Shown: in pieces, positions 14,101 through 26,100 of the stretch
Position numbering within the stretch: position 1 is the first letter of the stretch
How the letters are laid out: every line of letters starts with the position of its first letter
Assembly: GCA_934045905.1 (NCBI GenBank)
Contig: OW203765.1
Span: forward strand, 14,323,409-14,387,408
Direction of reading: 5' to 3'
DNA: 64,000 bases
DNA from: Leuctra nigra
Taxonomy: Eukaryota > Arthropoda > Insecta > Plecoptera > Leuctridae
Position numbers and translations under genes: made by a program
The notes under the pieces: model-generated
The model's input: only the letters and a program-made list of their open reading frames with translations
Databases searched by the model: none
Told to the model about the DNA's origin: nothing

Positions 14101-17100
14101 AATAAAACAAACTGATGAAAGTAAATGTATGAACTACAAGGAAGAAGAAACTGTGGTGAACTGAAATATTGAAAGAATATTACTGTTGTCTTGGATGTGT
14201 ACAATAATTTAATATTGAAAATTGTTCAAGAATCCAAAATCCCATTATAGTCATTATTGTGAAAAATACACATTATTGATATTTTGTTGGTGATTTGTTG
14301 TGAAAATAAAAATGTACAGAGTCTTTGGGTAACTCCAGGCCATAGCCTAGAAGCTAGAAGCGAGCGTGTGTTGTCACATAGCCGTCCATCCTCTGCACAG
14401 CGCGCTATGAGCCGCATGCTATCGGAATGCATCGGAAATTCACGTGTATTTCATAATTTTAAAGTAAACAGATATGTACCTGTAACGATGTATGTATTGT
14501 ATTTAAGGTAGTACCTTCATTATACATATATATAAAAAAAAAAATCTTGAAATTACAAGTTCAGAAAACGTTTTCCTACATTTCAACTACTATATTTAAG
14601 TATAAATGAATCATAAAATGTTGTAACAAGTTGGCCTATCTAGGTTAGAAAATTAACTTTAAAAATAATAATGTTTGCTTGAAATAGGTTTAAAGAATGA
14701 ACAAGCTTGTAGCATGGCATTCTTAGAGTCAAGGTTAACTGAACACAAAGTAATTAATTAGAATCATTATGTAAACTTACAATCTTTAAAATTCAACAGC
14801 AATCAAAATATAGACAAAAATATAACGAGCAATCAAATAAGTTTAACAATGTGCAATTATATCAAGAAAGTGAGTGAATCCATATAAAAAGTATGTGACC
14901 TTACCTAAATTGTGATGTCACCACGTAATAACAAGTGAACCAGTCATTGTGATAACGCTACAAAACCAGTCAGCCAGACTAGTTTTCAGTGATTCCAAGA
15001 AAAGCATGGGCCTACGTGCAGAAAGAAAGTCGTTTCGCGGGCTTTAGAAATGACAGAATGTCTAAAATTAGCTACCACGTGTACGAAACCAACCAATCAG
15101 ATTCTTTGGAGGGAAAACGATGTCAGAGGGTATAAAACGTCAGGCTACCAGCCAAACATCATCAGTCGGAGTTTTCTCAGAGCAGTGAGACCTGCCTCGC
15201 GAACTGTGAAGCCTTGTGCACGCAACATAGTATAATTTCAGCGAGACAGTGCCGATGTGATCGAAGGTAAACATTAAAATAACATTTTTGTATAAACGTC
15301 AACCCAGTAAATTCAAACTTCAAGCCTAATGCTGAGGCAAATAATATCGCATTAAGACAATTTCAAGTTACAAGTGATCAACTGAACAGTTTCAACATTA
15401 AAGTCAGTAAATGTTAAAGTATAAAAGTTAGTGAATTGCAACTCCGGGAGAAACCGACGAGTCTGCAGCCACGAACGTCATCAGCCTGAGCCAACTTGAT
15501 CCAACTGCTCGAGGAGGTCACTCCTTGTGCACGGACTGCTGGACGTCCTGGTAACCAAGGGGTTATTAGACAACATCATCGCATCGCAGCTGAAGGAGGT
15601 GACATATCCAGTCATTTCATTCTGCTGGTGGACTGGAGTTCACGGGACACACTACGCAAGAGTCAACGCCATCCACTTGTTTGCGCGGAAGTAAACAAAC
15701 CAGACGACATCATCACTACTGCCGACGTATCGAACGTAATATTGTTTCATAATTTTTGATTGCTCTTTTCACATCAATGAACATTTATTTTCTCTGTAAT
15801 AAACAAATTATAATATTGCTGATTCTTTGTGTTCTACCCTCTGAGCCAAATCCCGCAGGTTTCAATGTCATTTAACTTGCAACCCCTGTCGTATAGCGAG
15901 GTTTCAATTTATTGCCTTCCGAGAATGAACAAAACTGTAACACAGGAGGTATAGGGAAATCATTTAGTTTTTGGTTGATAACTTTTAAAATAGCACACGT
16001 TGGTATTGTTTTCAATTTTTTTCCTAATAGAATGTCCAACTATCTATCTAGAAATCAGTTTTTTGAAAAAACGTTGAACCTCAGTAAAATTCAAAACTCA
16101 AAAATAGCATGGAAATTGTCATAATTTTAATGGCCCCCATAAGACTACATGTTAAAAATAGGAATTTATAACTACAATATCTCAAAATCTAGACACGAGA
16201 AGTTGTTCATATTTCACAGTATCGTGTAAATAGTGATTATTGATACCTCTGCCAAAAATAGGCTTATTTGGAAGATATGAGATATCAGTTGTGCTACCTT
16301 AAATGATCAACGAAACAGGCCCCTCCCCACTCGAGCAAGCTGACCCCCCATTCACAATACAAAATTAAGTTTAGTGTACAAGAATCACTTAAAAATGTTT
16401 TAAATTCTTAAAAAGGACTCCATGCAGAGCAAAAATAGGGTGTTCTTTGTTGCAATTTGTTGTAGCATTGATTTTAAAATGTTTACATTCGAAAAATGCC
16501 CTACAGGGCAACAATTGGATTTTTTTTGCGACAGTTTGTGCATTTTAAAGCCCCAGAATCACTTTTAACTGGTATAAATTCTTAAATAAAACCTGTGGGG
16601 CTAAAACTGGCACCAGACCTCCCCTTCCAAGTGTCGCAATCCCCCCCCCCACCATAATGAGAGTAGTTCCTATGCACGTGCCTACAAAAATATTTTTATA
16701 CTAACTCATTGATATATACATAACATAAAAAAATAATGTTTAGAACATCTACAAAACATCTTAATTTTTGGCCTTGTTCCACGAACAGACCATTTTCTCG
16801 AATCACAATCATGAATCTCTAGCTGCACATGCATCAACAGGTATCCGTGGTGTGTGGAAGCTTTCGAGAAGGCGAAGGAGCAGAACAAGCTGATCTTCCT
16901 CTCGGTGGGCTACTCTACGTGTCACTGGTGCCACGTGATGGAGCGGGAGTCGTTTGAGAACGAGGACGTTGCTAAAGTCATGAACGCTCACTTCATCAAC
17001 ATCAAAGTCGACCGCGAGGAGAGACCCGACGTCGACAAGATCTACATGACCTTCGTTCAGGTAGGATCTTAGCTTTAAGTCACATTTTTATTTTTGAGTT

Positions 17101-20100
17101 AGAGGAGCAATTTCTTGCTTTCATTTTATAATTAAACTAATTTTGACATTTTATAAATAATTCCTGGTCAATAATTAACTCTTTGTGTGCAAGTTCCTTC
17201 ACATTTCCAATGTAAATGTTTATGAATCTCGAAACTACAAGGGGTTAAGAGGCCTGCCTGCATAAGGTAACGGGACGCGCACGGTTCTTCAAAGTGTTCT
17301 TTTGTCTTCACACAAACAGAATTTTCAAAAATCAGATATTGGCGACAATTTCAATCTTACTAGACTATATAATGCCACATTCTGGTGCTGTGTCTCGAGC
17401 AAGTGTTAAAAACTTAAAACGATTTGAAATTTGTTAAAACACTGAGGTCGTACCAGAGAACATCCAGTGTGTAGCATTGTAGTTAGTAAGATTGTCATTG
17501 TGACTAATATTACAAACTAAAATAAAAACACTTTGAAGGATCTCTCTTCCCGTTGCCTTACAGCCCTCTTGATAATACTTTACCCTGGGCCTTTGGACTT
17601 CGGATAAATGCTCCTTTTACCTATTCTTAGATTTAGTTATGCTGGACTGGTGAGATAGATAAAGCTAGACAGGAATGTTTCAATGGAATGGAATGTTTCA
17701 GGCGTCTACAGGTGGCGGTGGCTGGCCGATGAGTGTCTGGTTGACGCCGCAGCTGACGCCGGTGTTTGGCGGCACGTATTATCCGCCAACTGATCGCTAC
17801 GGGCGACGAGGATTCAAATCTCTTCTCGGAATCATTCACGAACAGGCGAGTCCAATGACCTCTCCAAAGTAGTACACTTTAACACACTTTCTTTGTAAAA
17901 TATCTGCGTAGGTAACTTATGGTCTTTTAATTCTGAAAATGAATTTAGTAGGTATATTGATTGAATATTGGTTTAGTAAAATGTTTCTAGAATTACGTTT
18001 TTGCATGTAGAACGTAGTAGGTATACCTACCTGGATATGGAGACTGGAAACCAGAATATAAATATGGCATTGAAAGTATTGATTATTGTAGTAGGTTAGA
18101 AGGTAGGTCTGCCTTCATCCTAAACTTAATCCAATCTTGTTTGTAAGAAAACACTACGATATTGTACCTACCTAGCTAATTTATGTACCTAGTATAGGGC
18201 TCCCATCCGTACCGTTTTTGACGGGACAGTCCCTTCTTTTGAGGTAGTGTCCCATTGTCCCCACAACATTTTAAAAACCCTGTATTTGTCCCGCTTTTCT
18301 AACAAGTCAAAAATCCCGCTCATTTTCATTCAAATGCACTCTGCATCGATAATAAATATAATAATAAATATAATCAAAATCATGATTGTCATTGGCTTCC
18401 TTTGGTTTATCTTTTATACAAAACAAACGTAGCCTCTTTGGAGACATTTAAAATAGGTAGGTAATAGGTACACTTGGCCAAACAAAACTTGAACTTTCAA
18501 TAAATCTGATAGGCTGATAAATGTAAGATCGCACCATCAGAAGTCAGTCTAAGCGATCTCATTGTCTCACTCAAGTAGGTGACCTCACATTTCAATGATA
18601 ATAACAAGCTTTGATTGGTTATGGGACATGACCAGCAGTCATTCAAATTTGGTCAACGTTCAACTTTTGTTTGGCCGAGTGTACATGATAATAATTAGTA
18701 GTACCTACCTATTCAAGGAAACAAAACTACGCACGTTCAATAAAAAGAAACACAATTTATTTCCTGTCAAAAGTGCGTAGAATTGCTATAAATCATGGTT
18801 TGAATTTCAAATTTTTCCCGGGGCTATGCGCCCCGGACCCGCATTTAGCTGTGGGGCCACCCCCCCAGACCCCCCATTGTTGTCGCACGGGATTTTATAT
18901 CTGGAATTTTTTTGTCCCGCTTTTTCACATTAAGAATATGGGAGCCCTAACCTAGTACCTATTTCAATCCATTTTCAATTATTAAGCTTCATAACAATAT
19001 CCCAAATGTGTGCAATGTAAAATCGAGAAAATTTACCTACTTAAAGCAGTCTGAATTTAATTAAACATAATTAAATAGTTTCGTTTATTGACCTGAACAT
19101 CGCCAATGGTTGTACTTGTATATTACTAGTGAGTCATTCCAAGCCAACTCAACCAAAAAAAAGCCAAAATAAAATTTCATCTCTCCAAATTTGCTAATAA
19201 TTTGTGGAAGTTCTAACAAGAACAAAGCAACACACACCTCTTTCAGGATTTTTCCATATTCATTATACTATCTAGTGGAGCGGTCGCTCCACTCAGCCAA
19301 GTCGTACCGTACACTCACAGTCACTCAACATACCGTAAATGCCTATATAAACTGAGGAGCAGACCAACTACTTTTACTGTAAGCAACAACATGGCATTTT
19401 CGGCCTACTGGATCTCAACAATGGAAAATCTCTCATTGTTGTGAAATGTCTTCATTTTGAGCTATGGCCCACCTGACAACATATACATCACGCGACAACA
19501 ACCAGTCATGCCGTTTACGACCTAGAGGGCAGTGAAAATCGTGAAATTACACCGCTTTCTTCTTCTTCTTCTTCTTCTTCTTCTTCTTCAGATGATATCA
19601 GAAAAGGTCGCTGTCACCGCCACAGCCTAAACGGCTGAACCGATCAACCTGAAATTTTTACCACATATGCACTTTTGGCGTCTGATGATACCTTGCCTCT
19701 TGTGATTTTTTGTGCCGCCATTTTTAAACCGGAAGTGACGTCATATATGAAAAACGGCTGGACCGATTAGAACGAAATTAGCGCCATTCGATTTAGATGG
19801 TCATCTATATGAAGTATGTTACTTAAAAATATAATTTTCTTATATTCTAAACCGAAAGTGACGTCATAAATTTGCAATATTTAGCTTATTTCATCAAATT
19901 ATACTTTAAATACACATATAATTATCTTACATTGTAACATAGACAATACAAAAACACAGTGATCTCGGCCGCCATTCCTGAAACCGGAAGTGACGTCATA
20001 CATCGAAAACGCCTGTACCGATTGCCACTGAACTAGCTCCTGTCTATTCATTCTGCAATCTATTTGAAAAATCAATTGGGATAAATGAATATACAAATAA

Positions 20101-23100
20101 CGGTACCGGAAATGGCGGCAGGAACCACTAAATGAAACCGGAAGTGACGTCATATATTGAAAACGGCATGAGCGATTTGACGGAAATTAGCGCTATTGAA
20201 TTCAGAAGGTCATTCATGAAGTATCAACTAGATAAAACTAGATTGTTTTCTTATTACCTATACAGGAAATGACGTCATTAATATGCTAAATGACACTAAA
20301 TTCACCACTTTATACTTTTAATAGATATTTAGTAAACATACATTGTAAATAATGATAAATTCAAGGTTGCAGTGCTCTCGGCCGCCATTTTATAAAACAG
20401 GAAGTGACGTCATATATCGAAAACGGCTGTACCGATTGCAACTAAATTTTGGAATTGTGTAGGACTTATAATTATGAATTTAATACGACATTATTTTCGG
20501 CCGCCATTGTTAAAACCGGAAGTGACGTCATAAATCGAAAACGGATGTACCGATTGCAACCAAATTTTAGAATTATGTCGGACTAATAATTATGAAATAA
20601 AGACGACATTATTTTCGACCGCCATTGTCAAAACCGGAAGTTACGTCATATATCGAAAACGGCTGTACCGATTGCAACTAAATTTTGGAATTGTGTAGGA
20701 CTTATAATTATGAATTCAATACGACATTATTTTCGGCCACCATTGTTAAAACCGGAAGTGACGTCATATATCGAAAACGGATGTACCGATTGCAACCAAA
20801 TTTTAGAATTATGTCGGACTAATAATTATGAAATAAAGATGACATTATTTTCAGCCGCCATTGTTAAAACCGGAAGTGACGTCATATATCGAAAACGGAT
20901 GTACCGATTGCAACAAAATTTTAGAATTATGTCGGACTAATAATTATGAAATAAAGACGACATTATTTTCGACCGCCATTGTCAAAACCGGAAGTGACGT
21001 CATATATCGAAAATGGCTCCGCCATTGTTATAACCTGAAGTGACGTCATAAAATGAATTCGGCCTGACCGATTTAACGGAAATTTTCGCCAATGAATTCA
21101 GATGGTCATATATGAAATATCAATAATAAACTAGATTTCTTTGTTCCTAAACTGGAAATGACGTCATAATTAGGCTAAATATTACTAAAAAATTCAAAAT
21201 TTTATACTTTTAAATAGAAATGTAGTACATTTATTTGTAACATTAAAATATATAATCATGAATAGTGACAGTAGTCTAGGCCTCAATTTTTTAAACCAGA
21301 AGTGACGACGGTTTGACTGATTGGAACGAAATTAAAGTGTCATTGATTCAGATGATCATTATAAAATATCAATAATAAAACTACATTGTTCTTATTTCCC
21401 ACACCGGAAATGACGTCAGAAAAAAAAATATATATACATACCTAATTCATACATATTTACTATTTAGTTAACTTATGTCAGTGTCAGTTATAAGCACTTA
21501 TAATTATAATTTCTAGTTTGCAGTGTTCTTGACCGCCATTTTGAACACCAGAAGTTATGTCATTTTGGAAATTGCTCAACCCAACCAATCTAGTGGAGCG
21601 GTCGCTCCACGCCAGCCAAGTCGTACGGCGCGCGCACACTCTCATATAAAGGCTGGAGCAAACCCACTTTTACTGTAAGCATCAAAGTGGCATTTTCGGC
21701 CTACTGGATCTTAAAATTGAGAAATCTCACATTGTTGCGAAATATCTTAATTTCGAGCTATGGCCCACCCTACAACATATACCAAATTTGGGAACAATAG
21801 GTTACGCCCTTTGCGCGCTAGAGGGCCGTGAAAACAGTGTTTTAGGGCGGTTTTCATAATAATAATCTTAGTAGTAGTAGGCTGGAGCTAAAATCCGGTA
21901 AACAGGCCACAGCCTAAACGGCTGAACCGATTGATCTCACATTTTTACCACGTGTGCACTTTTGGCGTCTGATTTAACCTTGTCCCCATGAATTTTTTGT
22001 GCCGCCATTTTGAAACCGGAAGTGACGTCATATCTCGTCAACGGTTGGACCGATCGGAACGAAATTTGCGCCAATCGTTTCAGACGGTCATCTATATGGA
22101 TTATCAATATCAAAAGACTGAACATTATTTTAAATAAACCGGAAATGACGTCATGAAATTTAATATACATCGATTTGCATTTCAGCAACAACTGTTGATC
22201 CGATTGTCTTGATATTTATGTAACGTTTGTACTTTTGATATTTCATTTGACTTGTTATAAAACCAACCGGAAGCCGCCATTTTGAAACCGGAAGTGACAT
22301 CATGTCTCAAAAACGGCTAAACAGATTAGAACAAAACCAGCGCTAAACGATTTAGACGGTCAACTTTATGTAATCAGTAATATTTGATGATTCAAATATC
22401 GAAACCGGAAATGACGTCACACATTTTATGACCTATACCGGAAATGACGTCATAAATATGCTAAATGACGCTAAATTCACCACTATATACTTTAAAATAG
22501 ATATAAGTAAACGTACTTTGTAAATAATTTTAAATTCAAGGTTGCAGTGTTCTCGGCGGCCATTTTTAAAACCGGAAGTGACGTCATATATCGTAAACGG
22601 TTGTACCGATTGCAACCTAAGTTTGGAAATGTGTTGGACTAATAATTATGAATTCAAGACGACATTATTTTCGGCCGCCATTGTTAAAACCGGAAGTGAC
22701 GTCAAATATCGAAAATGGCTGTACCGATTGCAATCAAATTTTGGAAATGTGTTGTACTAATAATTATGAATTCAAGACGACATTATTTTCGGCCGCCATT
22801 GTTAAAACCGGAAGTGACGTCATATATCGAAAATGGCTGTACCGATTGCAACCAAATTTTGGAAATGTGTTGTACTAATAATTATGAATTCAAGACGACA
22901 TTATTTTCGGCCGCCATTGTTAAAACCGGAAGTGACGTCATATATCAAAAACGGCTGTACCGATTGCAACCAAATTTTGGAAATGTGTAGGAGTAATAAT
23001 TATGAATTCAAGACGACATTATTTTCGGCCGCCATTGCTAAAACCGGAAGTGACGTCATATATCGAAAACGGCTGGACCGATTGTAACGAAACTTAAAGC

Positions 23101-26100
23101 TATTCTTCTTGGATAATTATTTTAATCTTATATACCAAACGCAACTTTTCTAAGTATCCAAATCGGCATAGGCGTATTTTTTTAAAGAAATAAGTTCTTG
23201 CACGGACACAAGCTGTGCTACAAGCTGTATGAATAAACTAACAAAAGAAGTGATATCCCAGAAAAAAACACTCCGTGTAAAAAAGGCAGCCAAGTCTCTT
23301 TACTTTAAAAAAATTCAACACCGAAAAGGAGTGATATCAAAAAAGGAGCCAAGTCAATGACATTTCCAAATATTTAATCGTATCTTTGAAATAAAAGTAT
23401 AAACACCGAGAAATACTTTACAAAAGGACTTGGCGCATCGTTTTTTTAAAGACATTTTTCTATTCATAAGCATGTGCCATTTATATAGGCACCGAGTGTT
23501 CGCCACGAGTGAGAGAAATTAGCAACATTTGTGGGAAGATCGTCAACTGTTTTATTTCTCATTGGCCGTGACCTAGCAACCGATCAGATGACAACAAATG
23601 TACTCAAAATATTTCGGAATCAGAACTTAGTCGCGCAAATTAATATTGTGATCAGATTCAGTGAAATTGTGAACACTTTGTTGTTAATATTTTGTAGGCG
23701 AATAAACATTAGATAAACTTGTGTAAATTTTAAGAATTGATAATGCGTAATATGTGCAGCAACATAACATATAACTGCAGCGACTTGGACGCCTTGCCAA
23801 AAGGTAAGCTTCCTTCCCACAGATTAGGTGGCTCTGTCTGTACTTTTGCAGTGCCATCTGTTGTCTAAACACGCTGCCTATACAACCGTCATTTTGAATG
23901 TTTAGAATAATAGGGAAACATCTTTCAATTAGGTACATATTATACATACCTTCTGTAAAATATTTTCTATATGATTATATACGCTATGAAACTTGTTGTC
24001 TATGCTTTCTATAAATATACACAATAGTTATCTTTGTAATATTGTTTCGTGGTGAATATAATTAAGTCTCATGCGTTATACCTTCTCATCATGTAACAAT
24101 TTCTATTAATACACATTTTATAAAAATACATTTCACAAAGAAGACAGTCATATTGAATTTCTATTAAAAAATTTAACTTTATACACTTGACACTTCAAAA
24201 ATATATAATTGTGTTCCATTAGTTAGTAATTATTTGACAACGTTTCATGATTTCCTTCAGTCAAGATCAAATTATGAAAAGATACCAGTCTAATATCGCC
24301 ATATTAACAGTACTGCAAGAATATGTATGAGCCCACTTCCAATTGATATGAAGGGATGTGTGTTGTGAAAAATATCCGACCGAACCGGGGCACGAACTTG
24401 GGACCTCTCACTTGCCGGGCGAGAGCTCTACCAACTGAGCTACCCGATCGGACGGGCGGACATTAGACACAACACACTGATGAGGATCCTGACTCCTGAC
24501 TCCATGGAAGTTTTCCAAAGAAACCTACATTCTCACCACTTCCAATTGTTATGTAATTCTTTCACCCTTATATTACTTATATATTACAGCATAAAATCAT
24601 GCTTCTATCGCCATTGACAAAACTATAAAATAGTCATTACTAAAAGTAGCTTGATTCATAGATTCTGGCTCTAATAGAAAGAGGAAAATGTACCTTCTTG
24701 TAAATTTCTTTCCACTTTTAGGATAGAATGATGTCTTTAAAAAAACGATGCGCCAAGTCCTTTTGTAAAGTATTTCTCGGTGTTTATACTTTTATTTCAA
24801 AGATACGATTAAATATTTGGAAATGTCATTGACTTGGCTCCTTTTTTGATATCACTCCTTTTCGGTGTTGAATTTTTTTAAAGTAAAGAGACTTGGCTGC
24901 CTTTTTTACACGGAGTGTTTTTTTCTGGGTTTTACTTACAGGGCGCCAAAATAGACCAAAAAACCTACTTTTTGGATAATTGAGCGTTAGACAACATTTA
25001 ATATCTTTTTACTCCTTCCACCTAAAACGATGATTTTTTTTAGATCTGATAGCTCTTAAAACAGACTTTTAAAATATTTATGTCCGGGAAAAATTTTTGA
25101 ATTTTTTTGACAATATTTCTTTATTACAAATTTTTAATTGCCTCTAGACTAAAATTTGTATTTTTGTATTTTTTTAAATTTTTTCTGTAAGACCTCTGAT
25201 ATGTTTTTGACATGCTCAGAAAGTTTCAGGATGGGCCTCCTATCGGTCTAGACTCCTATCCAAAAAAACTTACTTTTTTGATAATTGAGCGTTAGACAAC
25301 ATTTAATATCTTTTTAATCATTCCACCTAGAACGATGATTTTTTTTAGAGTTCATAGCTCTTGAAACAGACTTTTCAAATATGTATGTCCGAAAACAAAA
25401 CTTGAAATTTTTTGACAAAAATTTTTTGCTTAAATTTTTTAATTACCTCTAGACAAAAATTGTATATTTTGTTATTTTTTATATTTTTTCTGTATGACCT
25501 CTGATATGTTTTTGACATGCTCAGAAAGTTTCAGGATGGGCCTCCTATCTGTTTGGGAAAAATAAATTATTTACGAATGGCTCGTTCCATTCTGGTTCAA
25601 CCAAAGTCGTTGCGCATAGAATTTTGATTTTTTTTATATTTTGCACAGTTGTTCCTACATATAAGGTGATGTCAAATCTCTAGTTTCAGTTCGTTTCAAG
25701 TCGCCCTTCTCAAATTACAGATATTTAAAGATGGCGCGGGCGGGAAATTTTCGATTTTTAAGCGTCCAGGAGAAGTACTGGCATTTCTATACTATTCAAG
25801 ATAACAGGACGATCTTTACGGCGTTTTGTTCATAAAAGACCAGTCTAGAAATAATATTAGAAGCATCATGCTGTATATGGAACCCTTCATCACGTAAATT
25901 TCCCTCAAACTTGGTCAACATTTCTTCGATTTTGGTAATATTTGATACATGTTCATGTACAGAAGGAGGCAATGGTAGACACTCATAATTTTTTTTTAGT
26001 ATCACCTAATATGTGGTAATAGATTTTAGCACTTATTTGTTAGATTGTATAAATACGTTTTTGCCAAAAAAATATACAATAGTGCTTTTTTCCAAAAAAG

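Larger units (their letters stand above)
2384..16840 (+). other. SPATA20: SPATA20 intron 2, TE-filled
   Basis: This 14.5 kb intron holds the LINE pair, a degenerate repeat block at 10.4-12.3 kb, an LTR-like unit near 15 kb and several palindromic MITEs. Stretches without a recognised element (12670-13230, 13380-14900, 15910-16310) are AT-rich and show no coding signal. A run of G and C near 2697-2740 is simple sequence. Confidence 0.8.
19267..24929 (+). mobile_element. Hairpin-ended cassette, copy A (Helitron-like signature)
   Basis: It starts A|TCTAGTGGAGCGGTCGCTCC with an 8-bp-stem palindrome and ends ...TTTCTGGG|T after a roughly 200-bp inverted repeat. It splits the left arm of the inverted-repeat transposon; the intact right arm gives the empty site, with no target duplication. 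Order: a head of about 290 bp, (CTT)n, a first 118-bp repeat array, a second head at 21592, a second array, then the terminal inverted repeat (23257-23460 with 24727-24929). Copies B (51663-54778), C (33085-34435, inverted) and D (60779-62107, inverted) share both ends. TC start, A/T target and absence of target duplication recall Helitrons, but TGGG is not the usual CTRR terminus. Confidence 0.75.
23257..24929. repeat. Terminal inverted repeat of cassette A with nested insertions
   Basis: The left arm begins CCCAGAAAAAAACACTCCGT and the right arm ends with its reverse complement; pairing extends about 200 bp through GGAGTGATATCAAAAAAGGA and ACTTGGCGCATCG. The loop holds a 391-bp TIR insertion (23488-23878) and a tRNA-related SINE (24346-24535), both absent from copy B. 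Confidence 0.88.

Noticed and set aside
17175..17248. Tiny TTAA-bounded segment with piggyBac-like ends
   Set aside because: Only about 70 bp with weak inverted similarity; too short to call an element.
17846..17872. Extension of SPATA20 exon 4 to the GT four bases downstream
   Set aside because: It would shift the phase and hit a stop within a few codons of exon 5; only the GC donor keeps the conserved frame.
20710..23087. A series of overlapping ORFs of 60-91 codons with repeated [19 protein letters not shown]
   Set aside because: They are translations of the 118-bp tandem unit; the same peptide recurs because the DNA repeats, with no independent start or codon bias.
22555..23090. CRISPR-like array
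   Set aside because: Units are contiguous 118-bp tandem repeats without unique spacers, in a eukaryotic intron.
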